Source of the DNA: Bordetella parapertussis
Lineage (GTDB): Bacteria > Pseudomonadota > Gammaproteobacteria > Burkholderiales > Burkholderiaceae_C
Assembly: GCA_945901125.1 (NCBI GenBank)
Contig: CAMDKD010000002.1
Coordinates: forward strand, 81,458-145,457
Direction: 5' to 3'
Length of the DNA stretch: 64,000 bases
A program made the position numbers and the translations under genes. Shown here piece after piece: positions 49,445 to 58,575 of the stretch (the first letter of the stretch is position 1; every line of letters starts with the position of its first letter). The notes beneath the pieces were generated by a model that was not told the DNA's origin, ran no database searches, and saw nothing but the letters and a program-made list of their open reading frames with translations.

Positions 49445-50015
49445 AAAAAACAAACCACTTCAAAGAAGTGCAAAGGCTCGTTTACGCGCCTATTTTCTTG
49501 CCAACCTTGGCAAAGTGATGGACAGCGATGAATTGAGACTTGTTGCTAACAATCAATCTGAATGGGCGCGCCGTATTCGCGAATTACGCAATGAAGAGGG
49601 CTACCAAATACTGACGCATAACGACCGCAGTGAACTCAAGCCCGGTCAATATTTGCTTGAGAGACCCAAACCCTTACCTGCTTTTGCAAGGCAAATTTCA
49701 AAAGAGACCAGAGCCTTTGTGCTCGACAGAAACGGCTTCACCTGTCAGATGTGCGGCGCAGTCGCCGGCGAGGACCATCCTTATGATGCGACGCGAAAGA
49801 CCCATTTGCATTTGGGACACATCATCGATAAAAGCTTGGGCGGCACAGATGATCCTGTCAATTTGAGGGCCATTTGCTCAGTCTGTAACGAAGGTGCTTC
49901 CAATGCCACATTGACCCGGCCTGATTTGCAGAAATTACTGGTTCAAGTGCGCCGTGCAACTGTGCAGGATCAGCGCGAAGTGCTGCACTGGTTGCAGAAA
50001 AAATTCCCTGCCTAA
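49410..50015 (+). CDS. HNH endonuclease, probable restriction partner of the methyltransferase
   Basis: 201 residues whose start overlaps the methyltransferase by 35 bp in another frame. The N-terminal half resembles a winged helix (LGKVMDSDELRLVANNQSEWARRIRELRNEEGYQI, then LKPGQYLL). The C-terminal half is an HNH domain: CQMC (Cys112, Cys115), HLHLGHIIDKSLGG, DDPVNLRAICSVCN (Cys156, Cys159, Asn151). Such HNH enzymes occur as type II restriction endonucleases next to cytosine methyltransferases. It converges on lysA with a 4-bp overlap. Confidence 0.82.
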   Translation: MKPPDPNSKSPEKNKPLQRSAKARLRAYFLANLGKVMDSDELRLVANNQSEWARRIRELRNEEGYQILTHNDRSELKPGQYLLERPKPLPAFARQISKETRAFVLDRNGFTCQMCGAVAGEDHPYDATRKTHLHLGHIIDKSLGGTDDPVNLRAICSVCNEGASNATLTRPDLQKLLVQVRRATVQDQREVLHWLQKKFPA

Positions 50016-51286
50016 ACCAGGTTTTCACCGCGCATTTGATCTGCGACTGTCTCGCGCGTGCGAATCACATGCGCTTTGTTCCCATCAACCAGCACCTCGG
50101 CGGCCCGGCCGCGCGTGTTGTAGTTGCTGGCCATGCTCATGCAATACGCTCCGGCTGACAGCACCGCCAGTGTGTCGCCCGCTTGCACATTCAAAGCCCG
50201 GTCGCGGCCTATCCAATCGCCGCTTTCACACACCGGGCCGACCACGTCGTACACCTGAGTGGCTGCATCGCTCAGCGTCAAAGGCACGATTTGGTGAAAC
50301 GCCTCGTACATGGCCGGGCGCGGCAAATCGTTCATGGCCGCGTCGATGATGCAAAAGTTTTTTTGCTCGCCGGGTTTGAGAAATTGCACTTGGCTCAAAC
50401 ACACGCCGGCATTGCCCACCAGCGAGCGCCCGGGTTCAATCATCAACTGACGCTCTCCGAAACCGCGCGCATCCAATCGCGCCAGCAAAGTCGCCCAAAG
50501 CGCATCTGCGGCAGGCGGGGTGTCGCCGTTGTAGTTGATGCCCAGGCCGCCGCCGAAATCCAGGTGGTGAATCGGGATGCCTGCACTTTCAATCTGCTCG
50601 ACCAGGTCCAGCACTTTGTCTAAGGCATCCAGATAGGGTTCGCTTGTCGTGATTTGCGAGCCTATGTGGCAGTCGATACCGGTCACTTTCAAACCCGGCA
50701 GCGAAGCCGCGTGCCGGTAAGCCTGCAAAGTGCGTTCGTGGGCAATGCCGAACTTATTGCCTTTGAGGCCGGTGGAAATATACGGATGGGTTTTAGGGTC
50801 CACGTTGGGGTTGACGCGAATACTTACCGGTGCGACTTTGCCCAACGACAGCGCGACTTCATTAAGCACATCCAGTTCCGCTTCGCTCTCTACGTTGAAG
50901 CAAGCGATACCGGCTTGCAAGCCGATTTGCATTTCTGCACGCGTCTTGCCGACGCCGGAAAAAATCACATCCTTCGCCTGTCCACCGGCGGCCAGAACGC
51001 GAGCCAATTCACCAGCGGAAACAATATCAAAACCGCAACCTGCTTGGGCAAACACTTGCAACACACCCAAGCTGGAATTGGCCTTCATGGCGTAATGCAC
51101 CTTGGCTTTGCGTCCGGCAAAAGCACGTTGGTAAGCGCTAAGCGCATGCAGCATGCCGGCTTTGGAGTAGACAAACAAGGGCGTACCGTGCTGTTGTGCC
51201 AGGTCTTGCAAACGCAGTTGTTCAATGAACAACTGCTGGTCGCGGTAAGCCAGAAAGGGTGCGCCGGGCAGGTCGGAAGGGTTCAT
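50012..51286 (-). CDS. lysA: Diaminopimelate decarboxylase
   Basis: 424 residues from ATG 51286 (MNPSDLPGAPFLAYRDQQLFIE); ATG 51316 would overlap lptM. PLP lysine is in VHYAMKANSS, and GGGLGINY, EPGRSLVGNAG and GPVCESGDWIGRDR are diagnostic. It makes lysine from meso-DAP. lptM lies directly upstream. Confidence 0.95.
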   Translation of the reverse strand: MNPSDLPGAPFLAYRDQQLFIEQLRLQDLAQQHGTPLFVYSKAGMLHALSAYQRAFAGRKAKVHYAMKANSSLGVLQVFAQAGCGFDIVSAGELARVLAAGGQAKDVIFSGVGKTRAEMQIGLQAGIACFNVESEAELDVLNEVALSLGKVAPVSIRVNPNVDPKTHPYISTGLKGNKFGIAHERTLQAYRHAASLPGLKVTGIDCHIGSQITTSEPYLDALDKVLDLVEQIESAGIPIHHLDFGGGLGINYNGDTPPAADALWATLLARLDARGFGERQLMIEPGRSLVGNAGVCLSQVQFLKPGEQKNFCIIDAAMNDLPRPAMYEAFHQIVPLTLSDAATQVYDVVGPVCESGDWIGRDRALNVQAGDTLAVLSAGAYCMSMASNYNTRGRAAEVLVDGNKAHVIRTRETVADQMRGENLV

Positions 51287-51312
51287 GGGCGGGGAATGTG
51301 AATGGCACAAGC

Positions 51313-51483
51313 TCAAGGCTTGGCGGGGGACTCGGCAGGTTTGGAAGGCAGCAGCACATCGGGGAATTTGGTCCGGTTTTTGAATTCAGGGTCGTCCGGT
51401 AATTCCAACGCGCCTTTAAAGCCGCAAGCGTTCAGCAAGGTGAATGCGAGCACAGCCAAGCTGCCTAAAATCAGTGTTTTCAT
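51313..51483 (-). CDS. lptM: Small lipoprotein LptM (YifL)
   Basis: 56 residues: MKTLILGSLAVLAFTLLNAC with a lipobox (LLNAC) and lipidated Cys20, followed by GFKGALELPD. LptM assists assembly of the LptD outer-membrane LPS translocon. Its position just before lysA is conserved in proteobacteria. Read directly from the sequence. Confidence 0.85.
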   Translation of the reverse strand: MKTLILGSLAVLAFTLLNACGFKGALELPDDPEFKNRTKFPDVLLPSKPAESPAKP

Positions 51484-51554
51484 GGGGAAATTGTACCCAG
51501 CCCCTTGTGTGTAACAGCTTGCACTGTCAAGCGCCTACTTTGAAGCCAGCCCAG

Positions 51555-51884
51555 ATGACCGACAACGAATTCATGAACCATGCAGAAACCCTGTTGCAAC
51601 GACTGGAAGCCTTGTGCGATCAGTTCAATGATCAGGACGACCTGGACATAGACAACCAGCGCGTGGGCGGTATGGTCACCCTGAGCTTTCCCAACAAAAG
51701 CCAGTTGATTGTCAACCTGCAAAAGCCGCTGCACGAGGTCTGGCTGGCGGCGCAAAGCGGCGGTTACCACTACCGTTTTGACGGCGCAGCCTGGCAAGAC
51801 ACCAAAGGCCAGGGCGAGTTCTGGCAGCAACTCAGCCGGGATGCCAGCTTGCAATACGGCAGGCCTTTGCATTTTGCTGCTTGA
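51555..51884 (+). CDS. cyaY: Frataxin homologue CyaY
   Basis: 109 residues from ATG 51555 (MTDNEFMNHAETLLQRLEALCDQ). The acidic iron-binding ridge (DQFNDQDDLDID) and GGMVTLSFPNKSQLIVNLQKPLHEVWLAAQSGGYHYRFDG strands are typical. It regulates iron-sulfur cluster assembly. Divergent from lptM and lysA, convergent with the PBP1A gene. Confidence 0.93.
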   Translation: MTDNEFMNHAETLLQRLEALCDQFNDQDDLDIDNQRVGGMVTLSFPNKSQLIVNLQKPLHEVWLAAQSGGYHYRFDGAAWQDTKGQGEFWQQLSRDASLQYGRPLHFAA

Positions 51885-51905
51885 AGCCTTGCAAAGGCGT
51901 GACTG

Positions 51906-54281
51906 TTATTCCTTGAACATTTCTATTATTTTTTTCTTTTCCGAATCAACAGCTTCACCCTCGGCCGGTTTGGTATCAATCCCCAGGCTGGTCACCCCGG
52001 TGCTCTGGGTGTATTCTTGGTAAAACCAATCGTTGCCCTCAAACACCACGCCGGCAGGAACCGGCATGCCGCTGACGGGCGTATTTTTCAGCGCGTGCTG
52101 CATATAGCTGATCCACACCGGCAGGCTGAGTCCGCCGCCGGTTTCGCGGTCACCCAATTTGCGCGGCGTGTCGTAGCCTATCCAGGTCACCGCCGTCAGC
52201 GTCTGGTGGTAACCGGCAAACCAGGCGTCCATGGAATCGTTGGTGGTGCCGGTCTTGCCGTAAATATCACTGCGTTTGAGCGTGGCCTGCGCGCGCATGG
52301 CGGTACCTGAACGCGTGACTTCCTGTAACAGGTGGCTGATCAAAAAAGCATTGCGCGGTTCAATCGCCCGCGCTCTGTCGTCGAGTTCAATCGGCGTGTA
52401 AGCGGACAAGACCTTGCCCAGCGGGTCGCTGACTTTGGTGATCAGATAAGGTTTGACCAGGTAGCCGCCATTGGCAAACACGGAATAACCCATGGCCACT
52501 TGCATGGGCGTGACCGACCCGGCACCCAGCGCCATGGTCAGGTAAGCCGGGTGTTTTTCCGGCTCAAAACCGAAGCGACCTATCCAGTTTTGCGCGTTTT
52601 GTGGGCCGACAGCTTCCAGTATGCGGATAGACACCATGTTTTTCGATTTGGCCAAGGCGGTCTTCAGGCTCATCACGCCTTCGAACTTGCCGTCATAATT
52701 TTTCGGCTCCCAAGCCTGGCTGCCGGTGACGCTGGCGTCAAAAAACAACGGCGCATCATTCACCTGCGTCGCCGCTGTAAAGCCTTTTTCAATGGCTGCT
52801 GAATAAATAAACGGTTTAAAACTTGAACCCGGCTGGCGCCAGGCCTGGGTCACGTGGTTGAATTTGTTTTTATCGAAATCAAAACCACCGACCAGCGAAC
52901 GGATCGCGCCATCGGCCGGATCCAGCGCCACAAACGCACCTTCGACCTCGGGCAGTTGCGTCAGGCTCCATTCGCCTTTGGCGTTTTTGCTGACACGCAC
53001 CACTGCGCCCGGGCGCAGTTTGATATTGGGCGGCGCCTTGTCTGACAAGCCCGAGGTGACCGGTTTCAAACCGTCGCCGGTGATGTCCAGCACTTCGCTG
53101 TTTTGCCGCACCACCCGCACTTTTTTAGGCGTAGCCTCAAGCACCACGGCGCTGAGCAAATCGCCTTTGTCACCGGCTTCAATCAAGGCGTCGTCGATTG
53201 CTTCTTCAAGCTCACGCGCATCGGTGGGCATGGTGATGAATTTTTCCGGCCCCCGGTAAACCTGGCGCAATTCATAGTCGAGGATGCCGCGACGCAAGGC
53301 TTGGTAGGCGATTTCCTGATCCTCTGCTTTGATGGTGGTGTAAACGTTCAGCCCGCGCGTGTAAATATCACTACCGTATTGCGCAAACATCAACTGGCGC
53401 GCCATCTCGGCCACGTATTCAGCATGCGTGGTGTTGGGTGTGGTGACGCTGCGGATTTTCAATTCTTCGGTTTTCGCTGCTTTGGCCTGCTCCGAAGTGA
53501 TGAAACCGTTTTCTTCCATACGCTCGATGATGTAGAGCTGGCGCGAACGGGCGCGTTTGGGGTTGTTGATCGGGTTGTAGGCAGACGGTGCCTTGGGCAA
53601 ACCGGCGAGCATGGCAGCTTCGGCGATGCTGAGCGACTGAATCGGTTTGCCGAAATAAGTTTCAGACGCAGCCGCGAAACCATAGGCCCGGTGACCCAGA
53701 AAAATCTGGTTCAAATAGATTTCAAAAATCTGGTCTTTGCTGAGCAAGTGTTCCAGTTTGTATGTCAGCAGCAATTCGTAAATTTTGCGGGTAAAGGTTT
53801 TCTCTGACGATAAATACACATTGCGTGCCACTTGCATGGTGATGGTCGACGCGCCCTGGCTTTTGGCGCGCCCGACGTTGGCCAGGCTGGCGCGTACCAG
53901 GCCGATGTAATCGACGCCGCCGTGCTGGTAAAAACGCGCGTCTTCGATAGACAGCACCGCTTGTTTGACGATGACGGGTATGTCCTTGAACGGCACCAGC
54001 TTGCGTCGCTCTTCGCCGAATTCACCAATGACCTTGCCCTCGACCGAGAACACCCGCATCGACAGCTTGGGCCGGTAATCGGCCAGATCGGAAATATCCG
54101 GCAGTTGCGGATAAGCCATGACCAGTGCCACGCCGACCAGCAGCAGTATGGACAACAGGCCCGCGGTTGATAAACCAATGGCCCATGTAAAAAACAAGCC
54201 CAGCAGCCGCCAGAGGTTGTTGGCAGGTCGTGACTGCGAATCTGCCGGAGGGCGTTCGGTAGCGGGTAGCTTAGGCGGCAT
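51906..54281 (-). CDS. mrcA: Penicillin-binding protein 1A (glycosyltransferase/transpeptidase)
   Basis: 791 residues from ATG 54281; the open frame extends 122 codons further upstream but that part overlaps the divergent pilM gene and is not conserved. One membrane anchor (GLLSILLLVGVALVMAY), a GT51 domain with EDARFYQHGG, and a transpeptidase domain with SSFK, SKN and YGKTGTTND motifs. It builds peptidoglycan. The PBP1A / pilMNOPQ divergent pair is conserved in proteobacteria. Confidence 0.95.
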   Translation of the reverse strand: MPPKLPATERPPADSQSRPANNLWRLLGLFFTWAIGLSTAGLLSILLLVGVALVMAYPQLPDISDLADYRPKLSMRVFSVEGKVIGEFGEERRKLVPFKDIPVIVKQAVLSIEDARFYQHGGVDYIGLVRASLANVGRAKSQGASTITMQVARNVYLSSEKTFTRKIYELLLTYKLEHLLSKDQIFEIYLNQIFLGHRAYGFAAASETYFGKPIQSLSIAEAAMLAGLPKAPSAYNPINNPKRARSRQLYIIERMEENGFITSEQAKAAKTEELKIRSVTTPNTTHAEYVAEMARQLMFAQYGSDIYTRGLNVYTTIKAEDQEIAYQALRRGILDYELRQVYRGPEKFITMPTDARELEEAIDDALIEAGDKGDLLSAVVLEATPKKVRVVRQNSEVLDITGDGLKPVTSGLSDKAPPNIKLRPGAVVRVSKNAKGEWSLTQLPEVEGAFVALDPADGAIRSLVGGFDFDKNKFNHVTQAWRQPGSSFKPFIYSAAIEKGFTAATQVNDAPLFFDASVTGSQAWEPKNYDGKFEGVMSLKTALAKSKNMVSIRILEAVGPQNAQNWIGRFGFEPEKHPAYLTMALGAGSVTPMQVAMGYSVFANGGYLVKPYLITKVSDPLGKVLSAYTPIELDDRARAIEPRNAFLISHLLQEVTRSGTAMRAQATLKRSDIYGKTGTTNDSMDAWFAGYHQTLTAVTWIGYDTPRKLGDRETGGGLSLPVWISYMQHALKNTPVSGMPVPAGVVFEGNDWFYQEYTQSTGVTSLGIDTKPAEGEAVDSEKKKIIEMFKE

Positions 54282-54416
54282 GTAAGAAGTTTGGCGCTGA
54301 GCCAAGTGACAGGTTGGAAGCAGATTGTAAAAAAAACGCCAGTGCAGCTTAACTGAGCCGGCTTGCAGCGGTTTTACAACCATGTCAGTCATCAATCGCC
54401 ATGAAAGGACAAGACC

Positions 54417-55136
54417 ATGCGAACCAGTCAGACGGCCCGCCGCAAACCACCGGGTTTGGGTTTGTTGATCAAGCAGCAAGGCCTGGCCATGGTGCAATCC
54501 GCACCAGGCCAAGACAGTGCCAACAAGATGCCTTTGTGGCATTGGCAGGCCTTGGGCAGTTTCGCGGAAGAATTGATGCCCGATGGCACCTGGCCGGATC
54601 CGAAATGGGTCAGGCAGGTCAGACAGCGCAGCGGCTTTCAAGCGCACCTACTGGCCATGGCCATTCCCCGTGAGCACTTGTATTCATTGCATTTGCAAAT
54701 TGACAGCGACATACCGCAGCGTCAACTGCGTGCGGTGCTGAGCGAGCGGCTGCAAGACAGTTTGCCCTGGCCCCTACAAGATTGCTTATGGGATTTTCAA
54801 ACCGTGGCCGCCGCTCAGGATCAATCTTCCGCCCCACTTGACAGCGGACGTCCGGCCTGGCTGAACCAGGCCATGCAAGAGCAGCCGATGCACAACATAG
54901 AGGTGTTGGCCATGCCCAGGGAGTGGGCCGCTCAATGCGAGCAATGGTGCAGCCAGGCGGGTTTGCAGCTGGTCAGGCTGGAACCGCCATGGCAAGCCAG
55001 TTTGCGCTGGCAAAACTATGCGCAAAACCACAGCGTCGGACTGTTGCAGGAAAACCCCGCCATTTATGACGCCGGCTTGAGCGAGGAAGAGCAGGCTGTG
55101 GTCGGCGGACTGGCATTGGGCGTGGTACAGACATGA
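54417..55136 (+). CDS. pilM: PilM-like type IV pilus protein, short
   Basis: 239 residues, shorter than usual PilM (about 350). Identified mainly by position at the head of a pilNOPQ cluster divergent from mrcA, and by weak likeness to the FtsA/PilM fold (LLAMAIPREHLY, then LSEEEQAVVGGLALGV). The ATP-binding actin-like motifs are not clear, so function may be reduced. AAAGGA precedes the ATG. It overlaps pilN by 4 bp. Confidence 0.7.
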   Translation: MRTSQTARRKPPGLGLLIKQQGLAMVQSAPGQDSANKMPLWHWQALGSFAEELMPDGTWPDPKWVRQVRQRSGFQAHLLAMAIPREHLYSLHLQIDSDIPQRQLRAVLSERLQDSLPWPLQDCLWDFQTVAAAQDQSSAPLDSGRPAWLNQAMQEQPMHNIEVLAMPREWAAQCEQWCSQAGLQLVRLEPPWQASLRWQNYAQNHSVGLLQENPAIYDAGLSEEEQAVVGGLALGVVQT

Positions 55137-55699
55137 GCGACTTCAACCTGCACCCCTGGCGCGAACGCCGTCGCGCGCAGCGTTTGCGCCATTGGCGGTT
55201 TGCCTCGCTGTCTGCCTTGAGCCTGACGCTGGCAGCCATGTGGAGTGCGGACCGGCAGTGGGAAGACTGGTTGCAGCAACACCAGGCGCAGGTGGCGCAG
55301 CGTCAGCAAAGTTTGCATGAACTGCAAACAGAGTTGGAGCAAGCCCCTGTATGGCAGACCCGACAGACGCAAGCGCAACAAGTGCAGGCCGCATGGCAAC
55401 CCTGGCGCGCGCAGCAATGGCAGGCCTGGCAGATGCTGCAACACTTGCTGTCGGTGCCGCCGCGCGGTGTGCAGATTGACCGCTTGGTCTGGCGTGATCA
55501 GCAATTGCAAATCAACGGCTGGACGCTGAGCGACGGACATTTGCAGGCCTGGCTGTCGCTGTTGCAGGCGGGCGGCTTGCCCGCGCGTGATGCGCGGCCC
55601 AGGGTGGAAGAGGCGCAGTGGTTGCAGTCTGACGGACTGTCGGCCAAACGCCAGCGCTTTAGCTTGCAGATGAGCACACCTGCGTTGGCGACGCCATGA
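55133..55699 (+). CDS. pilN: PilN-like type IV pilus protein
   Basis: 188 residues. FNLHPWRERRRAQRLRHW is the conserved PilN N-terminus that contacts PilM, followed by one membrane helix and a Gln-rich coiled coil. It overlaps both neighbours by ATGA. It forms part of the inner-membrane alignment complex. Confidence 0.82.
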   Translation: MSDFNLHPWRERRRAQRLRHWRFASLSALSLTLAAMWSADRQWEDWLQQHQAQVAQRQQSLHELQTELEQAPVWQTRQTQAQQVQAAWQPWRAQQWQAWQMLQHLLSVPPRGVQIDRLVWRDQQLQINGWTLSDGHLQAWLSLLQAGGLPARDARPRVEEAQWLQSDGLSAKRQRFSLQMSTPALATP

Positions 55700-56736
55700 A
55701 CACCGTCGTTCGTTGGCAAACACCGTGGCCGCAATGGCGCAGCCACTGGCAAGTGTTGCACGCCTGGCCACCGGGCGCGCAGTGGCTGATGTTGTCGCTG
55801 ATCAGCGTCTGCATGACTGCCGCTGGCAGCTTCTGGTGGTCATCTGAAGCATGGGAGATTTGGTGGCAGGCCGATGAACAATTGCAGCAACTCGATGAAG
55901 ACATCCTCAGACACCAACAGCAAGTCAAGCAATTGCGCCAGCGCATACGGGAGATTCAGGCTTTGCCGCACCCTTCAGGCTGGCCGGTGCCCGCCTGGCA
56001 GACTTGGCCGCAAACACCACCGCCGGATGACAACCAGGCCTTGCAGCAATGGCTGAACTGGGGCCGACAACACGGCCTGGCCGCACAAGCCATGCCATTG
56101 ACCGGTGAGTCTGCTGTGAGGTGGAGGGGCAGTTTGCCCGCCTTGATTGCGGCTGTGCACGGCCTGCCACAGGAGTTTCCAGCCATGCGCTTGAGCGGTT
56201 TGGATTGGCAAGCATTGCCAGCTCAGGCCACGTCATCCAAGCCGGGCCAGGTCGAAGACCGTTTGCAAGTCGAATTGCAATGGACTCGGGCGCGTGATAA
56301 CCCGCTGGCTGTCTTGCCGGCCAAAAACAAAAAACCCGCAGAAAAAACCGCTGTGGCGGTAGACGCACCACCTGTTTTGCCACCGCCTGCTGTTGCATCA
56401 GCCAAGTTGTACAACCCGTTTAAAGTGACTGCTTTGCGCAGTGGCTTGCCACCGGACGTCGCGCAAAAAGAACTGCGTGGCTGGCCGGTGCTGCACCACC
56501 AACCGGTATCGCAGTTGCGCTGGGTCGGCAGCCTGTCACGGCATGATCAGCGCCAGGGCTTGCTGGCTTTCAACGGGCTGGTTTATAGCGTTCAAAAAGG
56601 TGATCACCTCGGTCAAGACTGGGGCGAGGTGACCGATATCGCCCGGGATCACGTGTTGTTGCGCGAATGGCATGCGCATACCAATGGAGAGTGGCAGCCG
56701 GTGACCAGACGCATCGCCGCCGGAGACCCCAAATGA
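55696..56736 (+). CDS. PilO-PilP fusion protein
   Basis: 346 residues. The N-terminal part (1-210) looks like PilO: a membrane helix (QWLMLSLISVCMTAAGSFWW), a coiled coil (DEQLQQLDEDILRHQQQVKQLRQRIREIQ) and a ferredoxin-like domain. The C-terminal part (about 235-346) looks like PilP: YNPFKVTALRSGLPP, QLRWVGSLSRHDQRQGLLAFNGLVYSVQKGDHLGQDWGEVTDIARDHVLLREW. In most bacteria these are two genes, PilP being a lipoprotein. Here no lipobox is present. It connects the alignment complex to the secretin. Confidence 0.8.
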   Translation: MNTVVRWQTPWPQWRSHWQVLHAWPPGAQWLMLSLISVCMTAAGSFWWSSEAWEIWWQADEQLQQLDEDILRHQQQVKQLRQRIREIQALPHPSGWPVPAWQTWPQTPPPDDNQALQQWLNWGRQHGLAAQAMPLTGESAVRWRGSLPALIAAVHGLPQEFPAMRLSGLDWQALPAQATSSKPGQVEDRLQVELQWTRARDNPLAVLPAKNKKPAEKTAVAVDAPPVLPPPAVASAKLYNPFKVTALRSGLPPDVAQKELRGWPVLHHQPVSQLRWVGSLSRHDQRQGLLAFNGLVYSVQKGDHLGQDWGEVTDIARDHVLLREWHAHTNGEWQPVTRRIAAGDPK

Positions 56737-58028
56737 ACCGTTTCTGGTTGTTATTGGTCTTGGCCATGTGGTTTTCACAAGCGCTGGCGCAAACCGCCAC
56801 ACCGGTTGCCAGCACCGACGAGCCGCCGGTGTTTCACGGCGCGCCCATGTCCATGCATTTCCAAAGCATAGATTTGCGCACCGCATTGCAACTGGTGGCC
56901 GAGTTCAGCGGGGTCAACATCATCATGGCCGACAACGTCAGCGGTCAATTGACCATGCGTTTGCAAGATGTGCCCTGGGACCAGGTGTTGCACACCATAT
57001 TGCAAACGCGCGGCTTGGGGCAGCAGCAAACCGGCAACGTGATTTGGGTGGCACCGCAGGCCGAGTTGTCGGCGCGTGAAAAAACCCGGCTGGAGACGCG
57101 CCACGCTATACAAGTGGTCGAGCCTTTGCAAACCCGCGCCTTTGCCTTGAACTACGCCAAGGCGGCTGAAATTTTGCCTACTTTGCTGCAACAAGGCAGT
57201 GCCTCTGCGGGAGCGCCGCCACGTTTGCTCAGCCCGCGCGGCAGCGCCATGGCGGACATGCGCACCAACCAGTTGTTTGTCACAGACATTAACGACAGGC
57301 TGGAGCAGGTGGCGCGACTGATTGAGCGCATCGATGTGCCGCAGCGCCAGGTGTTGATAGAAGCCCGCATCGTGGAAGCGTTGGATAACTTTGCGGCCTC
57401 GCTCGGTGTCAGGCTGACGCAAAGCGGAGGTTTCAATGTCAATTTGCCGGCCGTCAAAGCACTGGGCTCGGACCCGGCGAGCGCCGGCTTTACCTTTTTC
57501 GACCCTGCGTACAGTCGTCGCCTTGGGGTGGAGTTGTCCGCATTGGAGGCAGAGGGTTTGGGCCGGGTGGTGGCCAGCCCGCGACTGGTCACCGCCAACC
57601 AGTTCAAGGCGGTGATAGAGCAGGGCACCGAATTGCCCTACCAGTTGTCAGGACCTAACGGCAGCACGTCTATCGCGTTTCGTAAAGCTAATTTGCGCTT
57701 GGAGGTGACGCCGCACATCACGCCCGACGGCAGCATCAATATGTTTCTCGAGGTGTACAAGGACAGCGTCGGTCAGAACACACCGGCCGGGTTCGCCATA
57801 GACACCAAGCATATCAGCACCCAGGTCAGGGTGCAAGACGGCGGCACCGTCATGATCGGCGGCATTTACGAGACCAGCGACAGCACTAACCGCGCCGGGG
57901 TGCCCGGCTTGCGCGATAACCCGCTGTTTGGCTGGTTGTTCGGCAACCGGGCCAGCAAGCGCAGCAAGCAGGAGTTGCTGATATTCCTAAGCCCTAAAAT
58001 GCTGGAGCAACGTGCCTTCGCACCTTGA
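56733..58028 (+). CDS. pilQ: PilQ secretin, short form
   Basis: 431 residues from ATG 56733 (overlapping the previous stop). Signal peptide MNRFWLLLVLAMWFSQALAQ. An STN/N0 domain (MHFQSIDLRTALQLVAEFSGVNIIMADNVSGQLTMRLQDVPWDQVL) and one N1 domain lead to the secretin pore (RQVLIEARIVEALDNFAASLGV to PLFGWLFGNRASKRSKQELLIFLSPKM). The N-terminal AMIN domains that bind peptidoglycan in usual PilQ (about 700 residues) are absent. Confidence 0.9.
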   Translation: MNRFWLLLVLAMWFSQALAQTATPVASTDEPPVFHGAPMSMHFQSIDLRTALQLVAEFSGVNIIMADNVSGQLTMRLQDVPWDQVLHTILQTRGLGQQQTGNVIWVAPQAELSAREKTRLETRHAIQVVEPLQTRAFALNYAKAAEILPTLLQQGSASAGAPPRLLSPRGSAMADMRTNQLFVTDINDRLEQVARLIERIDVPQRQVLIEARIVEALDNFAASLGVRLTQSGGFNVNLPAVKALGSDPASAGFTFFDPAYSRRLGVELSALEAEGLGRVVASPRLVTANQFKAVIEQGTELPYQLSGPNGSTSIAFRKANLRLEVTPHITPDGSINMFLEVYKDSVGQNTPAGFAIDTKHISTQVRVQDGGTVMIGGIYETSDSTNRAGVPGLRDNPLFGWLFGNRASKRSKQELLIFLSPKMLEQRAFAP

Positions 58029-58041
58029 GGAAACATTTATC

Positions 58042-58575
58042 GTGTTGGCATTGGTGGGCATGCCGGGCAGCGGCAAATCGACGGTCGGTCGGCAATTGGC
58101 CCGCAAACTTGGCGTGGGTTTTGTCGACTGCGACCAGGTCATAGAGATGCGCATCGCTTGCCCTATCAAAGATTTTTTCGCCAGCCAGGGCGAAGCCGCT
58201 TTCAGAGACATAGAAACCCAGGTGATTGACGACATGACCCGCACGGCTTGCGGCGTGTTGGCCACCGGTGGCGGCGCGGTATTGCGCGAAGCCAACCGTT
58301 TGCTGTTGCGCGAACGCACCCATGTGATTTACCTGCGGGTGCAACCCGAAGAAATTTACCGCCGCTTGCGCCACGACCAGCAACGCCCGTTGCTGCAAGT
58401 CGATGACCCGAAACTCAAAATCAAACAACTGTTTGAAGAACGCGACCCGCATTACCAGGCGGCAGCGCATTTCGTCATCGAAACCAGCCGCCCGCGCATA
58501 CCGACCATGATCACCATGATCATTTCCCAACTCGAACTTGCCGGTTTGTTACCGATAGAAACCGCTGCCTCATGA
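58042..58575 (+). CDS. aroK: Shikimate kinase
   Basis: 177 residues from GTG 58042, which has GAGGAAA 9 bases upstream; a GTG at 58012 within pilQ is the alternative. Walker A LVGMPGSGKSTVGRQLA, shikimate-binding FVDCDQVIE and ATGGGAVLRE are diagnostic. It phosphorylates shikimate in aromatic amino-acid synthesis. pilQ-aroK-aroB is a conserved order. Confidence 0.95.
   Translation: MLALVGMPGSGKSTVGRQLARKLGVGFVDCDQVIEMRIACPIKDFFASQGEAAFRDIETQVIDDMTRTACGVLATGGGAVLREANRLLLRERTHVIYLRVQPEEIYRRLRHDQQRPLLQVDDPKLKIKQLFEERDPHYQAAAHFVIETSRPRIPTMITMIISQLELAGLLPIETAAS

Noticed and set aside
54282..54647. N-terminal extension of the PBP1A frame upstream of 54281
   Set aside because: It overlaps the divergent pilM gene and its ribosome-binding site, and adds sequence unlike PBP1A.
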